Below are positions 1 through 8,521 of a stretch of DNA of 64,000 nucleotides, piece after piece; positions within the stretch are counted from its first letter, which is position 1; each line of letters starts with the position of its first letter. Source of the DNA: Bryobacterales bacterium (GTDB lineage Bacteria > Acidobacteriota > Terriglobia > Bryobacterales > Bryobacteraceae); contig PMUP01000057.1 of assembly GCA_003166865.1 (NCBI GenBank), positions 131,831 to 195,830 of the forward strand. The letters run 5' to 3'. The notes beneath the pieces are model-generated. The model had not been told where the DNA came from and ran no database searches. It was given only the letters and a program-made list of their open reading frames with translations. A program made the position numbers and the translations under genes.

Positions 1-1
1 G

Positions 2-535
2 ATTGATGACGTCACCACTTGTCCAGGGGCCTACAGTTGCAACCTGGCGCTGACGAAATCCATGAATTTGGGCGCGGCCCTCGCCGGCGTCGTGAAGGAT
101 TTTTCGGATTCGCTCGTCCGCCGGCTGAGTATCAAGGTCAGCGGATGTCCCAATGCCTGCGGGCAGCACTGGATCGGGGACGTGGGATTTTACGGCAATG
201 CGCGTAAGATCAACGGGAAAGAAGTTCCTTACTATTTGATGCTTCTCGGGGGCGGCTATGATGGCGGCGGCATCATTCGATTTGGAGTAGCGGTGCAAAG
301 TATTCCGGCCCGCTCGGCGCCCGAAGCCGTGCGGCGGGTGCTCAACCACTACATCGCGAATCGTCTGGACAGTGAAAGCTTCCGCGACTATGTGCTGCGG
401 TACAAAGTGGAAACGTTCCGTGTGATGACCAACGACCTGGTGAAACCGCCGGAACTCTCGCCCGAGATGTACCGCGATTGGGGCGATGATGTGGAGTATT
501 CGCTCCAGCTCGGACGCGGCGAGTGCGCCAGCTAA
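2..535 (+). CDS. Sirohaem nitrite/sulfite reductase, C-terminal part (5' end outside window)
   Basis: This is the last 177 residues of a sirohaem/[4Fe-4S] reductase that reduces nitrite to ammonia or sulfite to sulfide by six electrons. The reading frame is open from base 2, so the N-terminus lies outside the window. Four cysteines that bind the cluster and bridge to sirohaem are visible: C7 and C13 in CPGAYSC, and C49 and C53 in SGCPNACGQH. Their spacing matches the NirA/CysI family. The C-terminal half-domain with the LGGGYDGGG segment is also typical. The visible part cannot separate assimilatory nitrite reductase from sulfite reductase. The next gene is convergent and begins its stop 33 bp downstream. 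Confidence 0.93.
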   Translation: MDDVTTCPGAYSCNLALTKSMNLGAALAGVVKDFSDSLVRRLSIKVSGCPNACGQHWIGDVGFYGNARKINGKEVPYYLMLLGGGYDGGGIIRFGVAVQSIPARSAPEAVRRVLNHYIANRLDSESFRDYVLRYKVETFRVMTNDLVKPPELSPEMYRDWGDDVEYSLQLGRGECAS

Positions 536-568
536 TCTCCGACTTACTGAGCCACGGGGAGCGGTCCC

Positions 569-1822
569 CTACGCTCGCTTCGACGACCGCGCGCTCTGTG
601 TCTTGCCGGCTTCGATAAAGGCGCCGTTGGCCAACGCGAAGGCCGGCATGGAGATGGAGCGATCCACCAGATCCGCCATAGCGTGTACGGCCAGCCCTTC
701 GGCTTCCTTCACAAAAGTCAGTGCCTTGCACTCAGCGTCGAAAGCGACATTGACGCAGTCTCCGCCCCGCACCTGATCGGTAGCGATCAAGTTGGACAGG
801 GGCTGCACCAGGAGCCGTTCAATGGCGCGTTTCAGATGCCGCGCTCCGTATTTCAAGTCCGTGCCCTCTTGCAGCAGGAAATCCTTGGCTCCATCGCTAG
901 CCTTGAAGACGAACGACCGGTCGGGAGAGGTATTGAAGATCCGTTGCTGCACCATGTTCAATTCGATGTCCAGGATCCTCCGCAGTTCCGGCGATCCCAG
1001 CGGCTTGAACGTCACGATCTTGTCGAGACGGTTGATGAACTCCGGCGTAAACTTGCGCCGCGCCGCCTCAACGCCGCTGCGCATCATTTTCCCGCTCAGC
1101 TTTTCGTCCACCGTGCCGTTTTGGGATTGTCGCGCGCATTCCCCCGCATTGAAACCAAGGCGAGGATTCACCAGTGCGCTCATCTCGGTAGCGCCGAGGT
1201 TGCTGGTCATGAAGATCAGCGCGCGCGAGAAATCCACCTTGCGATTGTCGCCTAGCGTGAGCGTTCCTTTATCCAGAACACCGAGCAAGAGATTCCATAA
1301 CGCATCGCTTGCCTTTTCGATCTCATCAAACAACACGAAGCTCAACTTGCATGTGTCGGAATGGTATTGGTTGAGTACTTCCTGACTCAACAACGGATGT
1401 GTCTCACGATGTCCCAGATATCCAGGAGGCGAACCGATCAGTTTCGCGATCTCATGGCTGTGCTGAAATTCCGCGCAGTCGATCTTGATTACCGCGCGCG
1501 GATTGCGAACCAACGACTCCGCGGTTGCTTCCACGATGCGCGTCTTGCCCGACCCCGTTGGCCCCAGAAACAGGAAGTTCCCAATGGGACGTCCCGCGGG
1601 CGACATCCCAGTCAAGTACATCTGATAAATATTCACGATCTGCTGGATGGCCTCGTCCTGGCCGACGATCATCCGGCGTAAGCTACCTTCCAGGACCTCC
1701 GCATCCCGCCCTGTGCGCGTTGGATCTAAAGGAACGTTAACGCGTGCCATTGTCTTCTGGGCCCCTTTCACAACCACTCCCGACTTTACATGAGCAAATT
1801 GCATGCCATACTTTGGGGCCAT
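569..1822 (-). CDS. Single-domain Clp/HSP100-type AAA+ ATPase
   Basis: A 417-residue AAA+ protein that resembles only the second ATPase domain of ClpA/ClpC/ClpB. It has no N-domain and no first ATPase ring. Visible motifs are Walker A GPTGSGKT (87-94), pore loop GSPPGYLGH (130-138), Walker B VLFDEIE (163-169), sensor 1 TSN (206-208), FTPEFINRLD with the arginine finger (258-267) and a C-terminal D2-small domain with GARHLKRAIER. Between sensor 1 and the arginine finger sits RLGF (221-224), at the place where ClpA/ClpC carry the ClpP-docking loop. The likely role is ATP-driven unfolding in the cytoplasm. It follows the SDR gene by 10 bp on the same strand, so they may be co-transcribed. A second start at M25 (base 1750) with a GGGG-type ribosome site is possible. 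Confidence 0.85.
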   Translation of the reverse strand: MAPKYGMQFAHVKSGVVVKGAQKTMARVNVPLDPTRTGRDAEVLEGSLRRMIVGQDEAIQQIVNIYQMYLTGMSPAGRPIGNFLFLGPTGSGKTRIVEATAESLVRNPRAVIKIDCAEFQHSHEIAKLIGSPPGYLGHRETHPLLSQEVLNQYHSDTCKLSFVLFDEIEKASDALWNLLLGVLDKGTLTLGDNRKVDFSRALIFMTSNLGATEMSALVNPRLGFNAGECARQSQNGTVDEKLSGKMMRSGVEAARRKFTPEFINRLDKIVTFKPLGSPELRRILDIELNMVQQRIFNTSPDRSFVFKASDGAKDFLLQEGTDLKYGARHLKRAIERLLVQPLSNLIATDQVRGGDCVNVAFDAECKALTFVKEAEGLAVHAMADLVDRSISMPAFALANGAFIEAGKTQSARSSKRA

Positions 1823-1832
1823 CGTCAGAAGC

Positions 1833-2564
1833 CTACTTGCGAGGCTTCGAGGGTCGCACTTCCACCCGGCTCACCAAAGTTCTTTCCGGCATTCCCAACA
1901 ACATGAGTACAATCTCTCCAATATCCTCTGGCGCTATCTTCCAATCAGCTCTTGCCGATCCGCCGCTGAATCCTGTATCGACGCTTCCAGGCATTATATG
2001 AGTCACCCGCACGTTGTCGTGCCGATGATCCAGCAGCATCGCTTCCGTAAACCCGGTCAATCCGAATTTCGAAGCATTGTAAGCTGCGCCACCTGCAAAT
2101 GCATCTCTTCCGGCCAAGCTACCCATATTGATGATGTAGCCGCCACCGCGATTCTTGAAGCGCGCCAACGCTGCGCGCGAGCAATAAAACGCTCCCGAAA
2201 GATTCGTCTCCAGCGTCCTTTGCCACTCCTCCACCGTCAGCTCCGCGGTGCTCTTGAACAGCCCAATTCCGGCGTTGTTCACCAGAATGTCGGGGCCGTC
2301 TGTCTCGCGGTCCATCCATTCAAACAATTCCTCTACATCTGTACTTGCTCTTACATCGGCAACTTTTCCGAGCACTTTACCTTTGGCCCCCCCGGCCAAC
2401 GGAGTGGTCAGCCGCCTTACAGCTTCCGACACCCCATCCTCGCTGCGCCCCGAGATCACCACCGTCGCGCCGGACCCGCATAAAGCTGCCGCGATCGCGT
2501 AGCCGATCCCTCGCGTCGAACCGGTCACAACCGCTGTTCTTCCTTCCAAAAAGTCTTTGCCCAT
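1833..2564 (-). CDS. Short-chain dehydrogenase/reductase (FabG-like)
   Basis: A 243-residue NAD(P)-dependent oxidoreductase of the classical SDR family. The cofactor-binding motif TGSTRGIG is at 14-21, NNAG at 96-99, and the catalytic triad is S149, Y162 and K166 (YNASK). Length and motifs fit 3-oxoacyl-ACP reductase-like enzymes, but the substrate cannot be read from sequence. An in-frame extension upstream to 2693 is arginine-rich and unlike the family, so the ATG at 2564 (MGKDFLEGR) was chosen. The gene is upstream of the Clp-like ATPase with a 10-bp gap, suggesting one transcript. Confidence 0.88.
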   Translation of the reverse strand: MGKDFLEGRTAVVTGSTRGIGYAIAAALCGSGATVVISGRSEDGVSEAVRRLTTPLAGGAKGKVLGKVADVRASTDVEELFEWMDRETDGPDILVNNAGIGLFKSTAELTVEEWQRTLETNLSGAFYCSRAALARFKNRGGGYIINMGSLAGRDAFAGGAAYNASKFGLTGFTEAMLLDHRHDNVRVTHIMPGSVDTGFSGGSARADWKIAPEDIGEIVLMLLGMPERTLVSRVEVRPSKPRK

Positions 2565-2971
2565 GATTCCATCGTACGTTGCGGGCGATCTGATCCTCCG
2601 CCCCAGCCGTGGGGCGTCCCTGGTTCTATGTCGGCGATGTAAATTGGGTCTAGAAGGCGCAAACGATCCTTCGCTCACCCATGCAGGACGCACAGCCCAG
2701 CCGTACAGCCCAACGTGTCGCCGTCCTCCAAGAATCCGACGCGCGCGAACGCTATGCCGAAGATCGACTCGCCGCGGCCGTGCTTCAACGGGGAGTTCGC
2801 CCGTATGTGGATCATCCCGCCACGCAGCAATGGAAGCGCACGCGCCTCAGTGAAGCGAACATCGCCATCCCGGACCAGATGACTTTCGCGGCCTTTGACT
2901 TTGAGACGCAGTCTCGAGATGTCCGGTTGCAAGCGCAAAGCGCCGGCCATTTGCTTAGCTGTCAGGTATAA
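2565..2971. other. 407-bp gap without a convincing gene
   Basis: The space lies between the divergent SDR gene and the decayed carboxypeptidase-like gene. Frames are open on both strands through most of it (minus strand 2950-2675, about 92 codons, and plus strand 2681-2971), but neither translation shows a recognisable domain and the two are mutual antisense shadows. The area adjoins a run of broken genes, so it may be an old gene remnant. No hairpin or clear promoter was seen. Confidence 0.4.
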
Positions 2972-4145
2972 ATGACGACCATGAGTAGACTCATCATCGT
3001 CTGCACGTTGCTCATTGCCGCGGCGAGTTTGACCATGCCACAACAGGCTCCGCAGATTCCATCAGACAAGTCCTGGGTGGTGGAAGGCAAAGCCGTTGAT
3101 GACACAGGACCCGTTTCAGACGTTTCGATTAAGGCAATCGCTCACGGGCAGGACCTTGAGGTGTTAACTGATCAGAAGGGGCACTTCCTATTGACCGGTG
3201 CGGCGCCCGGGAAATACAGGATCTATCCGGCGAAGGATGGTTACGAAGGCGGCGAGGATGGGGATCTGCAAAGCGCCGTTATTCTAGACCTGTTTGCCGG
3301 AACGATAAAGTCCGTTGATTTTGTGGTCCGCAAGGCTGCTTCGATTTCCGGCCGCATCTTGGATTCGAACCGCAAGCCGGTCCAGGATGCGGTTGTCGTT
3401 CTTTCTGCAAGGCGCTTGAGCGGCCACCGGTGGTATCGATTTGGGCAGGGTTCATAAGCGCTGGAGACGCAAGGCCGGGCGAGGATTTTGAGGTCTGTGA
3501 TTTGCCGTCTGGCGCTTATGCGGTATCCATCCTGGCGATGGGGAAGACAGACCTCGATTTGTCAGCCAGCGATTTACGGTCGCGGATCACGATGTCGCAG
3601 TCGGAGAGTTAGCCGTTGGACCGCCGCTTGGATTGCGGGGTAAGATAATCGTTTCCGATGCGCCCGATGACAGTCCATTTCCCACGGGCATCCGCGTTGA
3701 AGTTCGGTCGCTCAACCGGCCGGATCCGTTCGCAGGAGAAGGCCGGGTTGGTCAGGCGAAGTCCACTGAAGAGTTTTCGATTGAAGACCTGTTCTCCGAT
3801 GACTACAATCTACGGGTGACCGGTCTCCCGCGAGGTTATTATATTAAAACGGTCTTCCAAGCGAGTCGCGACGTGACGAACGAGCCGATCCATCCAGGCG
3901 ATGATCTGACAATTACGCTCTCCTCCGATGGGCCGGTTATTACTGGCGAGACCGTGAACAAGGACAATACGCCGGTGCGTGACGCCACAGTCATCCTGAT
4001 TCCCAAAGACCAATCGCTGGGTTCAATCCTTTCCATACGCTCCGGCCACTCCGGCAGATTTCAGTTCCAGTCCGGAATTGCGGCTCTTGATAAAAAGGAA
4101 ACCAAATCTTTGAGACTTGTAGTGCGCGACGCGCATCAACCCTAA
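2972..4145 (+). pseudogene. Secreted carboxypeptidase-regulatory-like protein, frameshifted
   Basis: The remains of an exported protein built of CarboxypepD_reg-like beta-sandwich repeats, similar in style to the intact gene at 56499-58187. The first frame (2972-3457) gives a signal peptide, then a repeat with GHFLLTGAAPGKYRIYPAKD and the start of a second, SGRILDSNRKPVQDAVVVL. The reading then moves to another frame (about 3415-3612: ERPPVVSIWAGFISAGDARP and the next residues) and to a third (3633-4145: GKIIVSDAPDDSPFPTGIRV and the next residues). Two shifts near 3413-3427 and 3600-3630 are therefore needed. The end also loses the expected repeat pattern after GRFQFQSG. Sequencing error could explain one shift, but neighbouring fragments are decayed too, so I read it as a true pseudogene. 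Confidence 0.8.
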
Positions 4146-4150
4146 GCTTC

Positions 4151-4690
4151 ATGGACACTATGGACACCCCCGATCTTCGCTATCCCGTAGGCGTGTTCCG
4201 CTTCCCCAAGTCGGTCAGCGCCGAAGACCTGACCCGGTTCATCGAGCAAATCTCCGACACTCCAGCGCGCCTCCGAGCCGCCATCGCTGGTCTCGCGGAC
4301 GCGCAGCTCGACACTCCCTACCGCCCCGGCGGCTGGACCGTCCGCCAGCTCGCGCACCACGTCCCCGACAGCCACATCAACAGCTACGTGCGTTTCCGCT
4401 TGGCTCTGACCGAAGACGATCCGGTGATCAAGCCGTATGAAGAAAGCCGCTGGGCCGAGTTGCCGGACGCGCGCACAGCGCCCGTCGAAGTGTCTCTGGC
4501 GCTGCTCGAAAACCTCCACGCGCGTTGGGTGCCGCTGCTGCGCTCGCTCTCCGGGGCCGATTGGAAACGGAGCTTCCGGCATCCCGAACTAGGCTTGGTC
4601 AGCTTGGAAAACAACGCCGCTCTGTACGCCTGGCACGGCCGCCATCACGTGGCGCACATCACTGCTCTACGCGAGCGCATGGGCTGGTAG
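4151..4690 (+). CDS. DinB/YfiT-like putative metal-dependent transferase or hydrolase
   Basis: A 179-residue four-helix-bundle protein of the DinB/YfiT (bacillithiol S-transferase-like) superfamily. The motif GGWTVRQLAHHVPDSHINSY at about 55-74 and the C-terminal YAWHGRHHVAHI at about 158-169 supply the three metal-binding histidines expected for this fold. Family members move thiol cofactors onto electrophiles or act as hydrolases, but the natural substrate here is unknown. Start ATG at 4151 was chosen; a second in-frame ATG lies three codons on. It sits as an intact gene between two decayed ones. Confidence 0.85.
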   Translation: MDTMDTPDLRYPVGVFRFPKSVSAEDLTRFIEQISDTPARLRAAIAGLADAQLDTPYRPGGWTVRQLAHHVPDSHINSYVRFRLALTEDDPVIKPYEESRWAELPDARTAPVEVSLALLENLHARWVPLLRSLSGADWKRSFRHPELGLVSLENNAALYAWHGRHHVAHITALRERMGW

Positions 4691-4697
4691 AACGGCA

Positions 4698-4934
4698 TTG
4701 AACGACGCAGAGCATCCGCGCTTTTCAATCGTCATCGCGACCTATTCGCGGCCCACGGAGTTGAAGATCTCGCTCCAAGCCATGTCTCAGCTCGACTATT
4801 CGAGATCTCAGTTCGAGGTGATTGTCGTCGACGACGGCAGCCCCATTCCCCGGGCTTGCTACAAAGCTGGGTGCCCAGCGTTCCGCGTCCGAACAGCTAC
4901 GACAAGAACAAGTAATTACATGAAACTTGGTTGA
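4698..4934 (+). pseudogene. Family 2 glycosyltransferase, N-terminal fragment
   Basis: Only the first 50 or so residues of a GT-A glycosyltransferase remain. The nucleotide-binding start FSIVIATYSRPTELKISLQA and the VIVVDDGSPIP aspartate motif are clear, from a TTG start 8 bp after the previous stop. After about base 4850 the frame no longer resembles the family. A different frame over 4850-4912 reads LLQSWVPSVPRPNSYDKNK and then a stop, which may be the tail of the same or another lost gene. With over 200 residues missing, the product cannot be active. Confidence 0.75.
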
Positions 4935-4939
4935 GTAAC

Positions 4940-5583
4940 ATTCCCTGGTGCCGCTTTGTCGAGGACGACGCCGCAGTGCCCCAATCTCTCGCTGAAGTCA
5001 TCGCGGCGAAGCCCGAAGGAGCGAACGCTTTTGAAAAAGTCTGATGCATTTGACCTGACTCCGGCGCCTCTTGAAACGGCGCCGTTTGAATATCTCTGCA
5101 AACAGCAATTCCTTCGCCGGGATATCTACGAAGAAATCGCATAGCACTATCCGGTCTGTGCTTCCAGCACCGGGCCGACCGGGTTTTCCTTCTACTGGGA
5201 CGACCCCGATTTTTGACGCGGCCCATTCCCAGGCATTTATCGACGCCGGCATCCAGCAGTTCAAACCCGCCTTCATCGCCCACAAGTGCCGCATTGATGC
5301 CGGCTATTCACGCGCGGTGCACCTCGATCATCGCCGGCGTTTGATGTCGATGCTGATCTATTTTTGCGATCAAGGCGATATGACTGGCGGTGAATTAGTC
5401 CTGCATGGCACTCGCTTTCGCGTACTCCGTCCGGAGATGGCCCGTGTGAAGCCGCAGCCCAACCTGATGGCGGCTTTCGCCTGCAGGCCGATCTCCTATC
5501 ATTCGGTGCCAATAATCGAATCGCAAGTATCGCCCCGGAACTTCGTGCAGATTCAGATCTCGAGTTCGGTTGACGCTTGGCCC
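4940..5583 (+). pseudogene. 2-oxoglutarate/Fe(II) oxygenase, multiply frameshifted
   Basis: Coding-like pieces follow each other in different frames. They read IPWCRFVEDDAAVPQSLAEV (from 4940), DAFDLTPAPLETAPFEYLCK (about 5044), HYPVCASSTGPTGFSFYWDD (about 5142) and then AVHLDHRRRLMSMLIYFCD with GGELVLHG, SYHSVP and PRNFVQIQISSS (about 5320-5580). The last block has the HxD and distal H pattern of prolyl-hydroxylase-like 2OG-Fe(II) oxygenases. At least three frame changes and probably an internal deletion between the FYWDD and HLDHRRR blocks are needed. It abuts the 3' end of the sulfotransferase on the other strand. Together with the glycosyltransferase fragment it may be the remnant of a glycan-modification locus. 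Confidence 0.7.
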
Positions 5584-6588
5584 TCAGGAGGTGCGCCGAA
5601 GCCGGGTTCGAAGCTTTGCTCGAATCCGCGCTTGCGACATCTGTACCACCGTGGCGGTCAAATCCTTCCAGGTTTGCGTGTTCAATTTGACCAGATTCTC
5701 CATCATCCACGAGTGGGCCTTCCATCCCCAGCGGGCATACGCCGGGATCCGTTTTCCGTGCCCTTCCGTTTCGTAGCCAAGCTCCCGCAGCAATTCTCCC
5801 GCCACGGATTCAAATACGATGCGCTGTTTCAGCGTGACTTTGGTTTTCCACTTGTTCGCGTTGTCTCTTACGATGATCGATTGGCCGTTGTACCCCCGCG
5901 AATAGGGACGGAACGCGGCGACGCGATGCACTCGCTTTTCGAACGGCAGGACGTTCTGCGCCAGTATCGCCGGATCGAATGGTTCTTCCACAAATTCGCA
6001 AACCTTCCGAAGTGTGGTTTCCAGATCGTTCAACAGCGTCTCATAACGCACTTCGGTGTACATGCCCTCTGGGAGCGCGGCTCCGGCCTGCCGTCCTGCT
6101 TGCACCCGCGCCTGCCAGAGTAAGGCGGCAGCGAACCAGTTCTCTGGGCCAAACGGAGAGTTGATCAGCGACCGCGCCACGTCACGGCCATCCCGGTAGA
6201 CATGGATGAATCTGGCTTGAGGGAAAATGGTTCCGAGCGTGTGCATGTGAAGGACATTCTCGGGGGTCTTGTCGCCCCATCTTGGCTTGCCTTCCTTTCG
6301 CGCCCAGGTTTGGAAGAGCACGTCGACCATGGCGGCGTAGGAACGGCAGGCTATGAGCGCGGTTTCGTCGAAGTCGCATTTCCAGCGGCGTACCCACCGC
6401 AACTGAAGTAGCACCTCTGTCAACCTCCGTGCTTCCTGCTCATTGGCTGGATCGCCATAGGCCTTATAGATCTGCGGGATGAAGTGGGTCTCGTCTGGAA
6501 ACGACAGATGCGGATGCGATCGCAAGAGATTACGCAGAAGCGTGGTACCGCTGCGGGGGCATCCGACGATGAAAATGGGAGCAATCAC
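5584..6588 (-). CDS. PAPS-dependent sulfotransferase family protein
   Basis: A 334-residue sulfotransferase expected to move sulfate from PAPS to an alcohol or sugar hydroxyl. The 5'-phosphosulfate loop is CPRSGTT (10-16), directly after the first beta strand FIVG. The 3'-phosphate-binding motif is YRDGRDVARS (131-140) with R132 and S140. The arginine-rich C-terminus (TRLRRTS) is unremarkable. The acceptor is unknown; bacterial members often act on polysaccharides or lipids. It lies 6 bp after the serine hydrolase gene on the same strand, so they probably share a transcript. Its 3' end touches a decayed oxygenase gene. Confidence 0.9.
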   Translation of the reverse strand: MIAPIFIVGCPRSGTTLLRNLLRSHPHLSFPDETHFIPQIYKAYGDPANEQEARRLTEVLLQLRWVRRWKCDFDETALIACRSYAAMVDVLFQTWARKEGKPRWGDKTPENVLHMHTLGTIFPQARFIHVYRDGRDVARSLINSPFGPENWFAAALLWQARVQAGRQAGAALPEGMYTEVRYETLLNDLETTLRKVCEFVEEPFDPAILAQNVLPFEKRVHRVAAFRPYSRGYNGQSIIVRDNANKWKTKVTLKQRIVFESVAGELLRELGYETEGHGKRIPAYARWGWKAHSWMMENLVKLNTQTWKDLTATVVQMSQARIRAKLRTRLRRTS

Positions 6589-6594
6589 CGCGGG

Positions 6595-7821
6595 CTAGCT
6601 CGCGTACACCGCACGCTCGAAATCGCCGAGAACCGCGAGCGCCTCTTTGTCCGCGAAGGGCAGATACTGCATCATGATCACGCCGGCCACGCCTTTGCCA
6701 GGATCGATCCAAAAGTACGTGTTCGCTATGCCGGCCCACGCCAGGCTTCCAGCCGAACGCCCGCCCTCGTAAGCTTTCGAGTTAATCAAGAAGCCAAACC
6801 CAAAGCCGTCCTTGAACCCGGGATGAAAGTCCACGTCGCTCGAAATGTCCGGCCGCGCCGTCTTCAGCTTGCCCGCGCTCAATTCGCCGATCTGGTTGGT
6901 CGCCATCATGTCCACGGTTTTCGCCTGCAGGATCTGTTCGCCGTTCTGCCCGCTCCCGCGCCGCAGGATCATCTGCATGAAGCGCACGTAGTCGCCCGCC
7001 GTCGAGTGGAGTCCGCCGCCGCCGTTGAAAGCCTTGGGAGGCTTCGGCAAGTTGCGCGGGTCTTCCTTGAGAGATCCATTGTCTTGCCTGCGATATTCGC
7101 TCACCAGCCGATCGAACTTCGCGGCTGGAAGCAGGAAGCTGGTGTCGTGCATGCCCAAGGGCTCCAGAATGTTCTTCTGGAAATATTGTTCGAGGGTCAA
7201 GCCGCTCACGGTTTCGACCAATCGGCCGCTCCAGTCGACGCTGGTTCCGTACTGCCAGCGGGTCCCAGGCTCGAACATCAGCGGAGTCAGCGGCGCGACC
7301 GTCCCCAGCGGACTGCTGGTTCCGGATTCCTTCTCCCATCGCAGCATGTCCGCGAACCAGGTGTCGTAGCAGAAGCCGGAGGTATGCGTCAGCAGGGTCC
7401 GCAGAGTGACCGGTTTGGTAGCCGGCTTCAGGATCGGCTTGCCAGTGCCCGGGTCGAAGCCGTGCAGCACCTGCAACGATCCTAGTTCCGGAATATAGGT
7501 GGACGCCGGTTCATCCAGCTTAAGCTTGCCCTGTTCCACCAGTTGCATCGCCGCGACCGACGTGATCGGCTTGGTCATGGACGCAATCATGAATAGCGAC
7601 TCGGGCGTCACAGCAACTCCGGATTTTGAGTCGCGCATTCCGAACGCTCCGGTGTAGGTGATCTTGCCGGACGTCGCGGCCATGGCGACCGCGGCTGGGA
7701 TCTTGTGCTGCTGCAGGGAGGTTTGAAGAATCGACCCGATCCCGGCGCTGGCCGCACGGGCCCATCCCGCTCCTGCGAGCAACAGCCCGCCACCGAACTG
7801 TCTCCGGCTGATTTCAAGCAT
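6595..7821 (-). CDS. Serine hydrolase of the class C beta-lactamase/esterase family, Tat-exported
   Basis: A 408-residue penicillin-binding-protein-like serine hydrolase. The N-terminus has a twin-arginine signal (SRRQFGGGLLLAG, 5-17), so the folded enzyme is probably exported. The nucleophile motif is SMTK (81-84) and the second motif tyrosine is Y190 in QYGTS. A third motif region is seen in GGGGLHSTAGDYVRF. These fit family VIII esterases and beta-lactamase-related proteins, which hydrolyse esters or amides; true beta-lactamase activity cannot be concluded. It is the first gene of a two-gene unit with the sulfotransferase and is divergent from the oxidase subunit gene with only 22 bp between starts. 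Confidence 0.9.
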   Translation of the reverse strand: MLEISRRQFGGGLLLAGAGWARAASAGIGSILQTSLQQHKIPAAVAMAATSGKITYTGAFGMRDSKSGVAVTPESLFMIASMTKPITSVAAMQLVEQGKLKLDEPASTYIPELGSLQVLHGFDPGTGKPILKPATKPVTLRTLLTHTSGFCYDTWFADMLRWEKESGTSSPLGTVAPLTPLMFEPGTRWQYGTSVDWSGRLVETVSGLTLEQYFQKNILEPLGMHDTSFLLPAAKFDRLVSEYRRQDNGSLKEDPRNLPKPPKAFNGGGGLHSTAGDYVRFMQMILRRGSGQNGEQILQAKTVDMMATNQIGELSAGKLKTARPDISSDVDFHPGFKDGFGFGFLINSKAYEGGRSAGSLAWAGIANTYFWIDPGKGVAGVIMMQYLPFADKEALAVLGDFERAVYAS

Positions 7822-7843
7822 GCTTATGTGATATCACGAATGT

Positions 7844-8521
7844 ATGCCGGTAGCTGAAACCCTCGAAGTAAGAGCCGGCGGTCCGAACGGCGGTGGGCCC
7901 CCAGGTCACGATCCTTACGATCGTGGCGGCGGTGGTCCAGACGACAACAGCGACCCTGACCGCGGTGTTCCAGGCGCTGGAATGCTCGCCATGAAGTTCC
8001 TCCTGGCGTCGATCAGCATGCTCTTCGTGACGATCGGAGTTGTATATTACGAGCGCGCCAAGGCGGCCGTGCATTGGCAGCACATTCACGTTCCACCGCT
8101 GCTGTGGCTGAGCACTGCGCTGATCCTCGGAAGCAGTTGGACGCTGGAGTTGGCGCGTGGAGCGTTCGAGCGCAAGAACAGCCTGCGGTATGTGCGCTGG
8201 CTGGAGGTGACGGTTGGGATCGGGCTCGCGTTTCTTGCGTCACAAGTGTTCGCACTCAGGGAGCTCGCCGCGCAGGGAATCTATCTGCGGCACGATCCGC
8301 ACAGCTCTCTGTTTTACGTGCTCACGGGCGCGCACGGCATCCATCTGTTGGGCGGCATAGCGGCGCTGACTTACCTGCTTATCAAGGCATCCGTGCGTCC
8401 CGAGGTGGTGCTGTTCGACTTCCGGCGCCAGCGCGGCCGCGCGGCGGTAGCGGCGTTGTACTGGCACTTCCTGACTGGCATCTGGTTGTGTCTTTTTGTG
8501 TGTTTGTTATTTTGGCCTTGA
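7844..8521 (+). CDS. Cytochrome c oxidase subunit III (orphan)
   Basis: A 225-residue haem-copper oxidase subunit III. About five membrane helices are visible at 48-68, 84-103, 119-138, 155-180 and 200-222. Conserved family segments are GAHGIHLLGG (162-171) and YWHFLTGIW (206-214). The first 46 residues are an unusual hydrophilic extension rich in Gly, Asp and Pro. Subunit III supports proton uptake and stability of the oxidase in the inner membrane. No subunit I, II or IV gene is nearby, so this copy is isolated. Its last 15 bases overlap the convergent acetyltransferase gene. Confidence 0.9.
   Translation: MPVAETLEVRAGGPNGGGPPGHDPYDRGGGGPDDNSDPDRGVPGAGMLAMKFLLASISMLFVTIGVVYYERAKAAVHWQHIHVPPLLWLSTALILGSSWTLELARGAFERKNSLRYVRWLEVTVGIGLAFLASQVFALRELAAQGIYLRHDPHSSLFYVLTGAHGIHLLGGIAALTYLLIKASVRPEVVLFDFRRQRGRAAVAALYWHFLTGIWLCLFVCLLFWP

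Noticed and set aside
2675..3043. Possible small minus-strand gene upstream of the SDR
   Set aside because: No family resemblance, no ribosome site, and both strands are open here. Kept only as an unassigned gap.
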